From positions 2,852,001-2,916,000 of the forward strand of contig NZ_CP097218.1 of assembly GCF_023373525.1 (NCBI RefSeq): DNA of 64,000 bases, written 5' to 3'. Below are positions 43,778 through 52,232 of this stretch, one piece after another. Below the pieces are notes generated by a model, which made no database searches, was not told the origin of the DNA, and saw nothing but the letters and a program-made list of their open reading frames with translations. The stretch's first letter is position 1, and every line of letters starts with the position of its first letter. The DNA is from Brachybacterium kimchii (GTDB taxonomy: Bacteria > Actinomycetota > Actinomycetes > Actinomycetales > Dermabacteraceae). The translations under genes and the position numbers were made by a program.

Positions 43778-44869
43778 TCAGGCCGCGCCGAGGCGCCGGG
43801 CCCGCCGGCGCTCGAGGGCGACGGCCAGCAGCACCGTGCCGATGCCCACGACCGCACCGATCGCCGACTCCGAGACGCGCGCGGCGAGCAGCGATCCCAC
43901 GGGCCGCGGGCTCGCCAGCTGCACCATCAGCAGCGCGAGCGGCGTGATGAACACGAGCGCCAGCGAGTAGTTGCGCAGCACGAACAACTCGGCGAGGAAC
44001 TGCATGAGGATGACCCACACCAGCAGCTGCCAGGGCTGGCTGGGGAACGAGAGCAGGAACGCCGTCACCCCCACGCCCAGGGCCGTCCCGACGATCCGGT
44101 GCAGCCCGCGCTCCACCTGCAGGCGCCGACCGGGCGCCGAGAGCGGGACGACGGCCGCGACCTGCGCCCAGTACGGGGAGGGGATCCCCGTGAGGGACGC
44201 GATGATGCCGCTGACCAGCGCGGCGAAGCCGTAGCGGGCGAACTCCTGGCGGCGCATCCTGCCCGTGATGCCCGAGGTGTCCGGGGCTGCGGCGTCGACG
44301 TTCGCCTCGCCCGTCCAGCGAGCCAGGAATCCCAGCAGCACGCACCATCCGGCCGAGGCGCCGGCGATCAGGAGGGCGAGCCACCAGGAGGCGACCGACG
44401 GGGCGCTGGAGACCGCGGTGACCGCGAAGACGGGGAACACGGCCCCCGTCGGACGCAGGCCCTTGCTCATCACGAGCACCGAGCCGATCGCGGCGGCGAG
44501 AGCCCCGGCCACCGTGGTCAGGGCGAGGTGCATCCCGTGGCCGAGCACGTCGGCGGCCGCGAGCTGGGAGAGCAGGGCGCCGATGCCCACGCAGATCGTC
44601 AGCAGGACGCCCACGCGCACGTGGTGGCTCACGCGGATCGCGGTCGGCACGTACCGCGCGTAGATGGAGGTGAACCCGCCGAAGGAGGCGAACATCGCCC
44701 ACTGGATGTGACCGCTCAGCAGCAGGATCACGAGCGGCGCCGCGAGCGAGACCGCGATCCTCACGGCGGGCGCGAGGTCGGCCCTGCCCGGGCCGAGCGT
44801 GACCATGCTGCGGGCGGTCGAGGACACATGCCCGCTGAGGGACCGGGGATCGGGGAGAGAGGGGCGCAC
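43778..44869 (-). CDS. FUSC-family membrane protein (363 aa)
   Basis: A 363-residue FUSC-like protein with about ten hydrophobic helices. It has GHIQWAMFASFGGFTSIYARYVP in the first half and PYWAQVAAVVPLSAPGRRLQVERGLHRIVGTALG in the second, the repeat typical of aromatic-acid exporter-type proteins. It is half the length of the FUSC protein at 0.6-2.8 kb because it lacks the long soluble insert. GTG 44869 is preceded by TATCGT at 8 bases, so it is probably leaderless. The substrate is unknown. Confidence 0.85.
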   Translation of the reverse strand: MRPSLPDPRSLSGHVSSTARSMVTLGPGRADLAPAVRIAVSLAAPLVILLLSGHIQWAMFASFGGFTSIYARYVPTAIRVSHHVRVGVLLTICVGIGALLSQLAAADVLGHGMHLALTTVAGALAAAIGSVLVMSKGLRPTGAVFPVFAVTAVSSAPSVASWWLALLIAGASAGWCVLLGFLARWTGEANVDAAAPDTSGITGRMRRQEFARYGFAALVSGIIASLTGIPSPYWAQVAAVVPLSAPGRRLQVERGLHRIVGTALGVGVTAFLLSFPSQPWQLLVWVILMQFLAELFVLRNYSLALVFITPLALLMVQLASPRPVGSLLAARVSESAIGAVVGIGTVLLAVALERRRARRLGAA

Positions 44870-45070
44870 GGCTTTCCACGATAGGACGACTGACCGCCTG
44901 CGGTCCCGGGTGTCCCGTCGATTGCCTGCAATCTCTCATGCGCCCTCCCGGGTGGGATGATGGGTCTCCCGCTGTCCCCTGGTCGGACCGCGCGTCGGCC
45001 GGGGCGCATGGCATGCACCCCGTCCCTGCAGCGCGGTCCGCCCGCGTGACCACACACCCCGGAGGCGACG

Positions 45071-46621
45071 ATGTCGTCCGCAGATCCCCGCCCCGTCGGC
45101 CCGTCCGACTCCTCCGTCGGCCCCGTCGGACCCGCCGGCCCCGTCGGCTCTCCGCTGGTCGAGACCACCGGCATCGAGATCATCGCCGAGTCCGAGCGCA
45201 CCGCGAAGCCCCACCAGCTGTTCTGGCCGTGGTTCGCCGCGAACGTGTCGGTGTTCGGCATGAGCTACGGCGCCTACGTGCTGGGCTTCGGGATCTCCTT
45301 CTGGCAGGCGGTCGTCGTCGCCGTGATCGGGATCGTCGTCAGCTTCGCCCTGTGCGGCCTGATCGCGATCGCGGGCAAGCGCGGCAGCGCACCGACGATG
45401 GTGCTCTCCCGCGCCGCCTTCGGCGTGCACGGTCAGAAGCTGCCGGGGATCATCTCGTGGCTCACCTCGATCGGCTGGGAGACCTCGCTCGCGATCTCCG
45501 CCGTGCTCGCCACCGCGACCGTGTTCCAGGCCCTGGGCCTCGCCTCCGGGACGACGGTGCTGGTCATCGCCACCCTCGCGATCGCAGCGATCATCGTGAC
45601 CGCCTCGGTGCTGGGCTATCACACGATCATGCGGATCCAGTCGGTGCTGACCTGGGCGACAGGCGCGATGACGATCCTGTTCATGATCCTCACGATCCCC
45701 CACATCGACCTCTCCGCGGTGATGGCGGCCCCGGGCGGGAACGTGCAGAAGATGATCGGCGCGCTGGTGATGGTGATGACCGGCTTCGGTCTGGGCTGGA
45801 TCAACATCGCGGCCGACTGGTCCCGCTACCAGCGCCGCGCGACGTCCGACGGCGCGATCATCGCCTGGAACACGATCGGCGGCTCGGCCGCCCCCGTGAT
45901 CCTCGTGGTGTTCGGACTGCTGCTGGCCGGCTCCGACGCCGACGTGATGGCGAAGATCGGCGACGACCCGGTGGGGACGCTCGTGACCTTGCTGCCGCTG
46001 TGGGCGCTGATCCCCTTCTGGATCGTCGCCGTGCTGACCCTCGTCTCCGGCGCGGTCAACGGCATCTACTCCTCGGGCCTGACGCTGCTGAGCCTGGGCA
46101 TCCGCATCCCCCGACCGGCGGCCGCGTTCGTCGACGGCGCGATCCTCACCGCGGGCACCATCTGGGTGGTGTTCTTCGCGGGCAGCTTCATCGGCCCCTT
46201 CCAGAGCTTCCTGGTCACGCTCGGCGTGCCGATCGCCTCCTGGGCCGGCATCCTCATCGCCGACGTGCTCACCCGCCGCACCGACTACGACGAGACCTCG
46301 CTGTTCGACGCCCGCGGACGCTACGGGGCCGTGGACTGGACCTCGATCGCGACCCTCGTGGTCACCTCGGCGCTGGGCTGGGGCCTCGTGGTCAACCAGT
46401 ACTCCGACGCGTCGTACAACGACTGGCAGGGCTACCTGCTCGAGCCGCTGGGCCTGGGCACCTTCATCGATGCGCCCGACGGCGCCTACTGGGACGGCCC
46501 GTGGGCGTACTCGAACCTGGGCGTGCTGCTCGCGCTCGTGCTGTCCTTCGCGGTCGCGATGGTGTTCCGCCGCCCGCGCATCCGCCACCAGGAGGTCGGG
46601 CTCACGCGCCGCGGGCGGTGA
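45071..46621 (+). CDS. NCS1-family cytosine/purine permease
   Basis: A 516-residue nucleobase:cation symporter-1 protein with twelve predicted helices. The N-terminus is a Pro/Val/Gly repeat (GPVGPAGPVGSP). Family text includes FWPWFAANVSVFGMSYGAYVLGFGISFWQA and SRAAFGVHGQKLPGIISWLTSIGWE (helix 3), and GFGLGWINIAADWSRYQRR. It should import cytosine, a purine or a related base. GGAGGCGACG directly precedes ATG 45071. A cysteine hydrolase gene follows about 136 bases later. Confidence 0.88.
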   Translation: MSSADPRPVGPSDSSVGPVGPAGPVGSPLVETTGIEIIAESERTAKPHQLFWPWFAANVSVFGMSYGAYVLGFGISFWQAVVVAVIGIVVSFALCGLIAIAGKRGSAPTMVLSRAAFGVHGQKLPGIISWLTSIGWETSLAISAVLATATVFQALGLASGTTVLVIATLAIAAIIVTASVLGYHTIMRIQSVLTWATGAMTILFMILTIPHIDLSAVMAAPGGNVQKMIGALVMVMTGFGLGWINIAADWSRYQRRATSDGAIIAWNTIGGSAAPVILVVFGLLLAGSDADVMAKIGDDPVGTLVTLLPLWALIPFWIVAVLTLVSGAVNGIYSSGLTLLSLGIRIPRPAAAFVDGAILTAGTIWVVFFAGSFIGPFQSFLVTLGVPIASWAGILIADVLTRRTDYDETSLFDARGRYGAVDWTSIATLVVTSALGWGLVVNQYSDASYNDWQGYLLEPLGLGTFIDAPDGAYWDGPWAYSNLGVLLALVLSFAVAMVFRRPRIRHQEVGLTRRGR

Positions 46622-46685
46622 GGTGCGAAGCGCTCGGGCGACTCCGAGACCCGGGCAACCGGGCGGCGCGGCAGGGGCTGCGGGT

Positions 46686-46691
46686 CATAGT
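46686..46691 (+). promoter_or_regulatory. -10 box for the isochorismatase gene
   Basis: CATAGT in GGGTCATAGTCTGGGG would start a transcript near 46698, giving a 60-base leader that ends in the GAAGGAG ribosome site. Confidence 0.4.
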
Positions 46692-46757
46692 CTGGGGCTC
46701 CGCTCGGCGCGGTCATCGGCATCCCGCGCGCCGTCCGCCTCACGACGAAGGAGTCCC

Positions 46758-47384
46758 ATGACCTCGCAGCCTGCGCATCCGCACCCCGACGACCCCGTGT
46801 CGTCCCCCTCCCCCTGGCTCGTGGTCGTCGATCCGCAGCGGATCTTCGCCGACCCGTCCTCGAAGTGGTCCTCGCCGTTCTTCGACCAGGCGATGGAGCG
46901 CATCGCGCTCCTCGCGGCGCACGTGGGCCCCGAGCGCACGGTCGTGACCCGCTGGCTGCCGACGGCCGACCGCTCGGGGTCCTGGGCCGACTACTTCGCC
47001 GCCTGGCCCTTCGCCGACGTCGCCCCGGAGGATCCGCTCTTCGATCTCGTCGGGGCCGCCCACGGTCTCACCGCGCATCCGACCGTCGACGAGCCCACGT
47101 TCGGCAAGTGGGGCGCCGGGCTCGAGGAGGTCGTCGGACCGCACCCCGACCTCCTGCTGACCGGTGTCTCGACCGACTGCTGCGTGCTCTCCACCGCCCT
47201 CGCCGCGGCCGACGCCGGGGCGCGCGTGCGCGTGGTGACCGACGCCTGCGCCGCCTCGACGGGCGAGAATGCCACGACGGCCCTGCAGGTCATGGGTCTG
47301 TACGCGCCGCAGGTCCGGCTGACGACGTCCGCCGAGCTGCTGCAGGGGGCCGCCGGGTCATGGCAGGGTGAGAGGCAGAACTGA
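46758..47384 (+). CDS. Isochorismatase-family cysteine hydrolase
   Basis: A 208-residue isochorismatase-like hydrolase. The acid is in WLVVVDPQRIFADP near residue 25, Lys in PTFGKWGAG near 117 and the nucleophile Cys in VSTDCCVLSTALAA near 140. Members cleave amides or enol ethers (nicotinamidase, ureidoacrylate or other amidases). The substrate is not clear; the permease upstream could supply a nucleobase product. GAAGGAG sits 5 bases before ATG 46758. Downstream are two zinc-ribbon proteins. Confidence 0.85.
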   Translation: MTSQPAHPHPDDPVSSPSPWLVVVDPQRIFADPSSKWSSPFFDQAMERIALLAAHVGPERTVVTRWLPTADRSGSWADYFAAWPFADVAPEDPLFDLVGAAHGLTAHPTVDEPTFGKWGAGLEEVVGPHPDLLLTGVSTDCCVLSTALAAADAGARVRVVTDACAASTGENATTALQVMGLYAPQVRLTTSAELLQGAAGSWQGERQN

Positions 47385-47403
47385 TCGATCCGAGGGGGCA
47401 CCG

Positions 47404-47637
47404 ATGGCCAAGAAGGACGAGATCTTCATCGCGGGCGCCGCAGGCACGCAGATCGTGTGCGGGCACTGCGAGGGCAACCAGTTCCGCTCGCGGCGCGTGC
47501 TGCTGAACTCCGGCACCTCCGAGCTGTTCGGCTTCGCGGCCTTCAGCCCCGAGGCGATCGCGCTGGCCTGCGTGCAGTGCGGCAAGATGCAGGAGTTCGA
47601 GGACGGCCGCGTCGAGCTCGTGCCCGTCGAGGACTGA
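47404..47637 (+). CDS. Zinc-ribbon small protein, copy 1
   Basis: A 77-residue protein with two CxxC knuckles, VCGHCEG and CVQCGKM, 44 residues apart, forming a likely zinc ribbon. It has FRSRRVLLNSGTSELFGFAAFSPEAIAL between them. I do not know a function; such ribbons often bind nucleic acid or act in protein assembly. It starts 19 bases after the isochorismatase stop, with CGAGGGGG in front. A paralogue follows 61 bases on. Confidence 0.75.
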   Translation: MAKKDEIFIAGAAGTQIVCGHCEGNQFRSRRVLLNSGTSELFGFAAFSPEAIALACVQCGKMQEFEDGRVELVPVED

Positions 47638-47698
47638 CCAGGTAGACGAGGCGGAAGAGACCGCGACGGACGGCCGGAGGGGCAGGAGGCATACGCCG

Positions 47699-47968
47699 AT
47701 GGACGCGAAGCAGCTGCGTGCGGTGCGCGACATGGTCGTCACCGCCGTCGCGGGTTCGAAGGCGGTGACCTGCTATCACTGCGCCGCCGACCGATTCCGC
47801 TGGCAGCGGGTCGCGCTCGCCTCCCGTGCCTCCTTGCACTTCGGTGCCGAGTTCCTCGACGACGGCGCGATCGCGCTGGAGTGCGTGGACTGCGGCTGCA
47901 TGCTCGAGTTCCGCGAGGACCGCATCGAGCTGACCCGGGCGCCCTCGAGCATGCGCCGGAAGAGCTGA
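47699..47968 (+). CDS. Zinc-ribbon small protein, copy 2
   Basis: An 89-residue paralogue of the preceding protein. It has the same two knuckles (TCYHCAA and CVDCGCM) and the matching body FRWQRVALASRASLHFGAEFLDDGAIALE, plus a 20-residue N-terminal helix and a basic tail (SSMRRKS). GGCAGGAGGC precedes ATG 47699. It is the last gene before a strong bidirectional terminator. Confidence 0.75.
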   Translation: MDAKQLRAVRDMVVTAVAGSKAVTCYHCAADRFRWQRVALASRASLHFGAEFLDDGAIALECVDCGCMLEFREDRIELTRAPSSMRRKS

Positions 47969-48003
47969 GCGCGCCGCACCTGAGCTCAGCAGACCTGACC
48001 ACG

Positions 48004-48038
48004 ACGGCGCCCCGAGGACCTGGTCCTCGGGGCGCCGT
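48004..48038. terminator. Bidirectional terminator between convergent genes
   Basis: A 17-bp perfect stem (48004-48020 with 48022-48038) with a minimal loop lies between the stop of the zinc-ribbon gene and the stop of the metallophosphoesterase gene. It can work on both strands. Confidence 0.8.
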
Positions 48039-48072
48039 GGTCGGCGGAGGCCGACAGGGAGTGGGTCGGTGA

Positions 48073-51000
48073 TCAGCTGCGGCCGTGGCCCTTGCCGTGG
48101 CCGGAACCGCCCTTGCCCTTGCCGTGGCCCTTGCCCTTCCCGTGGCCCTTGTCGTGGCCCTTGTCGTGGCCCTTCCCGGGGCGGTTGCCGTCGTCGTGCT
48201 GCGACTCGCCGGTGCCGGTGAACACGCCGTGCTGGACGATGCCCTCGGTGAGGTCGCCCGAGCCGGAGCCCGAGCCGCCGCCGTGCTTGAGCACGGTGCG
48301 ACGGTCGGCCTCGGGATCGGCCGCCCGCGACACGTCGCGGGTCACGGCGAACCAGCCGTAGGCCTTCCCGTCCTTCAGGCCCTTCCAGGTGACCTTCGCG
48401 TCCTCGCCCGACTCGTGCGTGACCTCGTCGATGGTCTTCGTCGTCGGGGTCAGGCCCATCATCGCGTCGGTCGTGAACGCGGTGGTGCGGCCGTCGAACT
48501 GGACGGGGACGCGGAAGTCGTCCTCACGGCCGTCGTACCGCCCCTTGGTGTCGTACTCGTGGGCCCCGAAGTTGTCGAGGTACGGGGAGTAGGTGTCGAC
48601 GCTGACCTCGCCCTTGTCGAGGTCGAACTGGAGGAGGCGGAAGAAGCTGGCGCCGAAGCGCAGGCCCGTGTCCTTGCCGTAGCCGCCCTCCTCGGTGAGG
48701 CCCAGCTCGTCGGAACCGACCTCGTAGAACTGGTAGTCGGCCAGCAGCTCGGTGACGTCGTTGCCCTTCTGGCCCACGTCCTTGCGCACGCTGATGTTCA
48801 CACCGTGCTCGTGGCCCGAGAGCACCAGGTCCGCGTTCGGGCTCTTGGAGAGGACCCGGTCGTAGATGAGCTGGCCGTCGGCCGAGAACGGGCCCCCGCG
48901 ACCGTCGGGCGAGGACGAGGGCTTGAGGTAGGCGTGGGTGAGGACGATGCCGTTGCGGGTCGGGTACTTCGCGAGGATCCCGGCGGCCCAGTCGGCCTCC
49001 TCCTTCGTCACGGAGTAGCCGAGGTTGACGGTCACGAAGTCCTCGCCGCCCGCGCTGAACAGGTTGTAGGAGTTGGAGTTGTCGCCCTCCTTCCACGGGT
49101 GGTACTCCGCGCCCTCTGCCTTCCAGGACTCCTTCTGCGCCTGCGCCTCGTAGCGCTCGGGACCGAAGGTCTCGTTGAACAGGGTGTCGTCCTCCCCGCC
49201 CAGGTTGTCGTGGTTCCCGGGGATGGCGGCGTTGGGGATGCCGGTGTCCTCGAGGATCTTCTGGGCGCCGTCGGCGAACTGCATCTCCTTCTCCGGCACG
49301 GAGCGGTCGGTCGCGCCGGAGTTCCAGGACTCCACGACGTCCCCGGTGTGGGCGACGAAGGCGACCTTGCGCTCCTTGCCGTGCTCGGCGAGCCAGCGGT
49401 AGGAGTCCTCGTAGGCGTCGGCCCACTCGGTGCGCTCGGCCGCGGTGGGCCGGGCGGTCGCGCCCTGGGAGAGGTACTGGGTGTCGGTGATGTGCATCAG
49501 CGAGAAGTCGTAGTCGTCGGGGTCCTCGAAGGAGTCGTCGACCGGCTTGTCGAGATCGTCGGCGAAGGGATCCGTGCCCAGGACCAGCGTCTTGATGGTG
49601 CCGTGGTCGTCGTTGGCCTTCGCGGCGCTGCCGTCGAGCTCGACCTGGCCGTCGGAGGAGCCGCGCGCCGAGTCGAGCACCTCGTAGCGCCCGGTCTCGG
49701 TGTTCAGGGCGAGCAGCTGCACGGCCCGCTCGGGGTCGACCTCACCGCGCCAGACGAGGCTCTGGCCCTCCTCGGAGAAGGGGATCTCGGTGGAGAGCGC
49801 GGGGATCTGATCGGTCTTCTCGGTCTGCAGGGTGGTGCCGTCCGACGGGGCCAGCTCGTCCTTCGTCGCCTTCGCGTCGGAGAGCTTCACGTCGCCGTCC
49901 ACGCCCTCCTTCTCGTCGAAGGCGGAGGCGGGGATCGTGCCCGTGCGGGAGTTCTTCGCCTGCGCGACGTCGCCCTGCAGGAAGGTGGTGCGCAGGGAGG
50001 CGCCGCTGGGGCTGGTGGCGCGGGCGGTGAGCGTCGCCTGGCCGCTGCCGCTGGACTGGGTGGTGCCGCCCGCCGTGGGGATGGTGGTGCTGGTGAAGGC
50101 CGTCGAGCCCTTCACGGCCGTCCCCAGGGCGTCCTTCCCCGAGTAGCTGATGGTGTGGGTGCCGGCCTTGAGGCCGGGGCCGATCTCATCGCCGAGGGCG
50201 ATCGGCTTCCCGTCGAGCTTCAGGGTGAGGTCGCCGGCGAGGAGGTCCTCGTTCTCGACGGTGCCCTGGAGGGTGGTGGGACGGGTGAGCTGCTTGCCGG
50301 GAGCGGGGCTGGAGAGGGTGAAGCCGGCCTGGTCCTCGGTGCGGTGGGTGAAGGTGTCCGCATAGCGCGCGGTGACCTGGTCGTCGCTCAGGGCCCTCGA
50401 GTAGACGGCGGCGTTCGCGACCGAGCCGGTGGCGTTGAACTGCGGCTTGCCGGTCGAGTTCGTGTCTGCGCCAACGAAGAACTGTCGGGCGGAGTCCTTG
50501 GGCGCCGTGATGGCCTTGCCCTCGGCGGGCGACTCGGCGACCTTCTTGCCGTTGAGGTAGAGGGAGACGGTGTCGCCGTCCCACACGCCGACCGCGTGGT
50601 ACCAGACGCCCTGCTCGATGTCGACGCCGGCCCCGTAGTACTTCCCGTCGACGTTGACCATCATCTTGAGGGTCTTGCCGTAGGCGGTCAGCGAGTAGCC
50701 GCCGCCCTCCTTGGCGCCGCAGAGGTTGCCGGAGCCCTCGTCGCTGCCCTCGGGCAGCGGGGCGTCGAAGCGGATGGTGCACTCCATGGTGAGCGCCGTC
50801 GAGGTCTTGTCGTAGCCGTCGGCGAAGTCGTAGCCGATCGCGTTGGTGCCGTCGAAGGCGGCGACGTCGCGGCCCAGCGCGTGGTCGGTGGAGACCTTCG
50901 GCGCGTCGCCGAAGGCGGTGGCCTTCCGGCCGGTGGCGTCCTCGGTGTTCCCGCGGGAGGGGTCGACGTCCAGGACGTCGGGCGCGGGCGTCTCGGCCTG

Positions 51001-51201
51001 CGCCTTCGGCAGCGGTGCACGGGCGGCCTGCTTCGCGCTGTCGCCGTCGGCGGGGACGGGCTGAGCGGGTGCCTCGACCGACGGGCCCGTGCCGAGCGGC
51101 CCGGTCGGCAGCGGCGTCGAGGAGGCCATCGCGGGGCAGAGCCCCAGGGAGAGCGTCGCGGCGAGGGTGAAGGTCGTGGCGCGCCATGGCGTCGAGGTCA
51201 T
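48073..51201 (-). CDS. Secreted LamG-metallophosphoesterase
   Basis: A 1042-residue exported protein. It has a signal peptide ending near AMASS (residue 28) and a LamG-like sugar/protein-binding domain (about 100-290, with GVWYHAVGVWDGDTVSLYLNGKK). An Ig-like/linker part follows (about 295-540), then a metallophosphoesterase domain: HITDTQ near 568, HTGDVVE near 620, PGNHDN near 664, LTHAY near 755 and SGHEHG near 795. The last 35 residues are GKGH/DKGH repeats, His/Lys/Gly-rich and possibly metal- or wall-binding. AAGGAG precedes ATG 51201. Confidence 0.87.
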   Translation of the reverse strand: MTSTPWRATTFTLAATLSLGLCPAMASSTPLPTGPLGTGPSVEAPAQPVPADGDSAKQAARAPLPKAQAETPAPDVLDVDPSRGNTEDATGRKATAFGDAPKVSTDHALGRDVAAFDGTNAIGYDFADGYDKTSTALTMECTIRFDAPLPEGSDEGSGNLCGAKEGGGYSLTAYGKTLKMMVNVDGKYYGAGVDIEQGVWYHAVGVWDGDTVSLYLNGKKVAESPAEGKAITAPKDSARQFFVGADTNSTGKPQFNATGSVANAAVYSRALSDDQVTARYADTFTHRTEDQAGFTLSSPAPGKQLTRPTTLQGTVENEDLLAGDLTLKLDGKPIALGDEIGPGLKAGTHTISYSGKDALGTAVKGSTAFTSTTIPTAGGTTQSSGSGQATLTARATSPSGASLRTTFLQGDVAQAKNSRTGTIPASAFDEKEGVDGDVKLSDAKATKDELAPSDGTTLQTEKTDQIPALSTEIPFSEEGQSLVWRGEVDPERAVQLLALNTETGRYEVLDSARGSSDGQVELDGSAAKANDDHGTIKTLVLGTDPFADDLDKPVDDSFEDPDDYDFSLMHITDTQYLSQGATARPTAAERTEWADAYEDSYRWLAEHGKERKVAFVAHTGDVVESWNSGATDRSVPEKEMQFADGAQKILEDTGIPNAAIPGNHDNLGGEDDTLFNETFGPERYEAQAQKESWKAEGAEYHPWKEGDNSNSYNLFSAGGEDFVTVNLGYSVTKEEADWAAGILAKYPTRNGIVLTHAYLKPSSSPDGRGGPFSADGQLIYDRVLSKSPNADLVLSGHEHGVNISVRKDVGQKGNDVTELLADYQFYEVGSDELGLTEEGGYGKDTGLRFGASFFRLLQFDLDKGEVSVDTYSPYLDNFGAHEYDTKGRYDGREDDFRVPVQFDGRTTAFTTDAMMGLTPTTKTIDEVTHESGEDAKVTWKGLKDGKAYGWFAVTRDVSRAADPEADRRTVLKHGGGSGSGSGDLTEGIVQHGVFTGTGESQHDDGNRPGKGHDKGHDKGHGKGKGHGKGKGGSGHGKGHGRS

Positions 51202-51379
51202 GGGGACTCCTTGAGGAGGTGATGGGGAGAGGGACCGCGACGGACGCTAGGGAGCCCCGGCGACGGGGGCATGACCTGCCGGCGACATGATCGGGGCCGC
51301 GCGGGGGCTCACCGGTGGCGCGCGGGCGAACCCGAGGAATCATGAACGGACCTGCGACGACGTGACCTCGCGTGACCTG

Positions 51380-51393
51380 TGGGAGCGCTCCCA
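51380..51393. promoter_or_regulatory. Perfect CelR/CebR-type LacI operator
   Basis: TGGGAGCGCTCCCA is a perfect 14-base palindrome and the exact sequence known for the actinobacterial cellulose/cellobiose repressors CelR and CebR. It lies about 180 bases upstream of the metallophosphoesterase gene. No sugar transporter, glycosidase or LacI gene is in the window. Confidence 0.6.
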
Positions 51394-51465
51394 ACCCGAG
51401 CGCCGGTGAACACGGATGTCGGGTTGAGGAAGCGCGGGTGACGATCCGACGGCAAGCGGACACGG

Positions 51466-51714
51466 GTGGCCGCGAAGAGGTCGGAGAGGGCCGGCGAGGG
51501 TCAGAGCCTCGGCTTCCAGGCCGACGGCGAGGAGGCGCCCGGGGCGCCCCTCGTGGTCATCGAGGTCGACGATCTCGCCTCGACACGCGCAGCGGTCGAA
51601 GCGGCCGGCGGCACGGTGACGGTCGAGCCCTTCGACTTCCCGGGCGGCACGCGCTTCCATGTCCGCGAGCCCAGCGGGAACGAGCTGGCCGTCTGGGTGC
51701 GAGCGGCGGCGTGA
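51466..51714 (+). pseudogene. Truncated VOC protein remnant
   Basis: The 82-codon frame encodes only the second half of a VOC module: GAPLVVIEVDDLASTRAAVEAAGG, then FDFPGGTRFHVREPSGNELAVWV. The first beta-alpha-beta unit, where the other metal ligand sits, is missing, and no frame upstream supplies it. The first 28 residues are not VOC-like except for SLGFQADGE. The only start is a GTG at 51466. It is most likely a 5'-deleted gene, though a short functional protein cannot be excluded. Confidence 0.6.
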
Positions 51715-52185
51715 TCACCGTCGGCGCGCGGCTCCCTGCTCGTCGTCGCCGCAGGTGAGGTCCGAGACCGCCTCGCTCAACCGCATGCGGATGTCGCCAG
51801 CGATCTCGTGGAGCGAGAGGCCCGGGGGCCAGGTGTCGAGGCCGTCGCCCTCCCACCGCGGCACGACGTGCATGTGCAGGTGCGGCACCGACTGACCCGA
51901 GGCGGGGCCGCTCGCGTTCAGGACGTTGACCCCGTGGGCCCCGAGGCCTGAGAACATCGCAAGGGCGATGCGCTGGACGAGGTCGGAGACGGAGTGCAGG
52001 GCTCGGGGGGAGGCGTCATGGACGCCCACACAGTGCTCCGCCGGGATCACGAGCGTGTGCCCGGGTGCCAGCGAACTCTCGGGCAGGGGCAGCAGCGCGG
52101 CGGCGTCTGCCCCGTCCTCCCGGGTCACCCAGGCGGCGTCAGGGTCGGCGAGGAGGGAGCAGAAGAGGCAGCTGGCCGGGTCCAT
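51715..52185 (-). CDS. HIT-family protein
   Basis: A 156-residue histidine-triad protein. A CLFC zinc-binding-like pair is at the start (SCLFCSLL), followed by LVIPAEHCVGVHD, and the triad PHLHMHVVP near residue 103 completes the active site. HIT proteins hydrolyse nucleoside phosphoramidates or dinucleotides. GACAGT ends 8 bases before ATG 52185, fitting a leaderless start. It ends one base from the VOC remnant on the other strand. Confidence 0.88.
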   Translation of the reverse strand: MDPASCLFCSLLADPDAAWVTREDGADAAALLPLPESSLAPGHTLVIPAEHCVGVHDASPRALHSVSDLVQRIALAMFSGLGAHGVNVLNASGPASGQSVPHLHMHVVPRWEGDGLDTWPPGLSLHEIAGDIRMRLSEAVSDLTCGDDEQGAARRR

Positions 52186-52232
52186 GTCGGGAGACTGTCA
52201 TCGGGACCGGGTGCTGTCACCCGGTTTCCTGC

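Noticed and set aside
45110-45150. GTCGGCCCC/GTCGGACCC repeats as a regulatory repeat
   Set aside because: They lie inside the NCS1 permease frame and encode its Pro-Val-Gly N-terminal repeat.
48085-51222. A 1045-codon open frame opposite the metallophosphoesterase gene
   Set aside because: In very GC-rich coding DNA the opposite strand often stays open. The translation is Val/Leu/Gly/Arg-rich with no domain, and the other strand has clear motifs.
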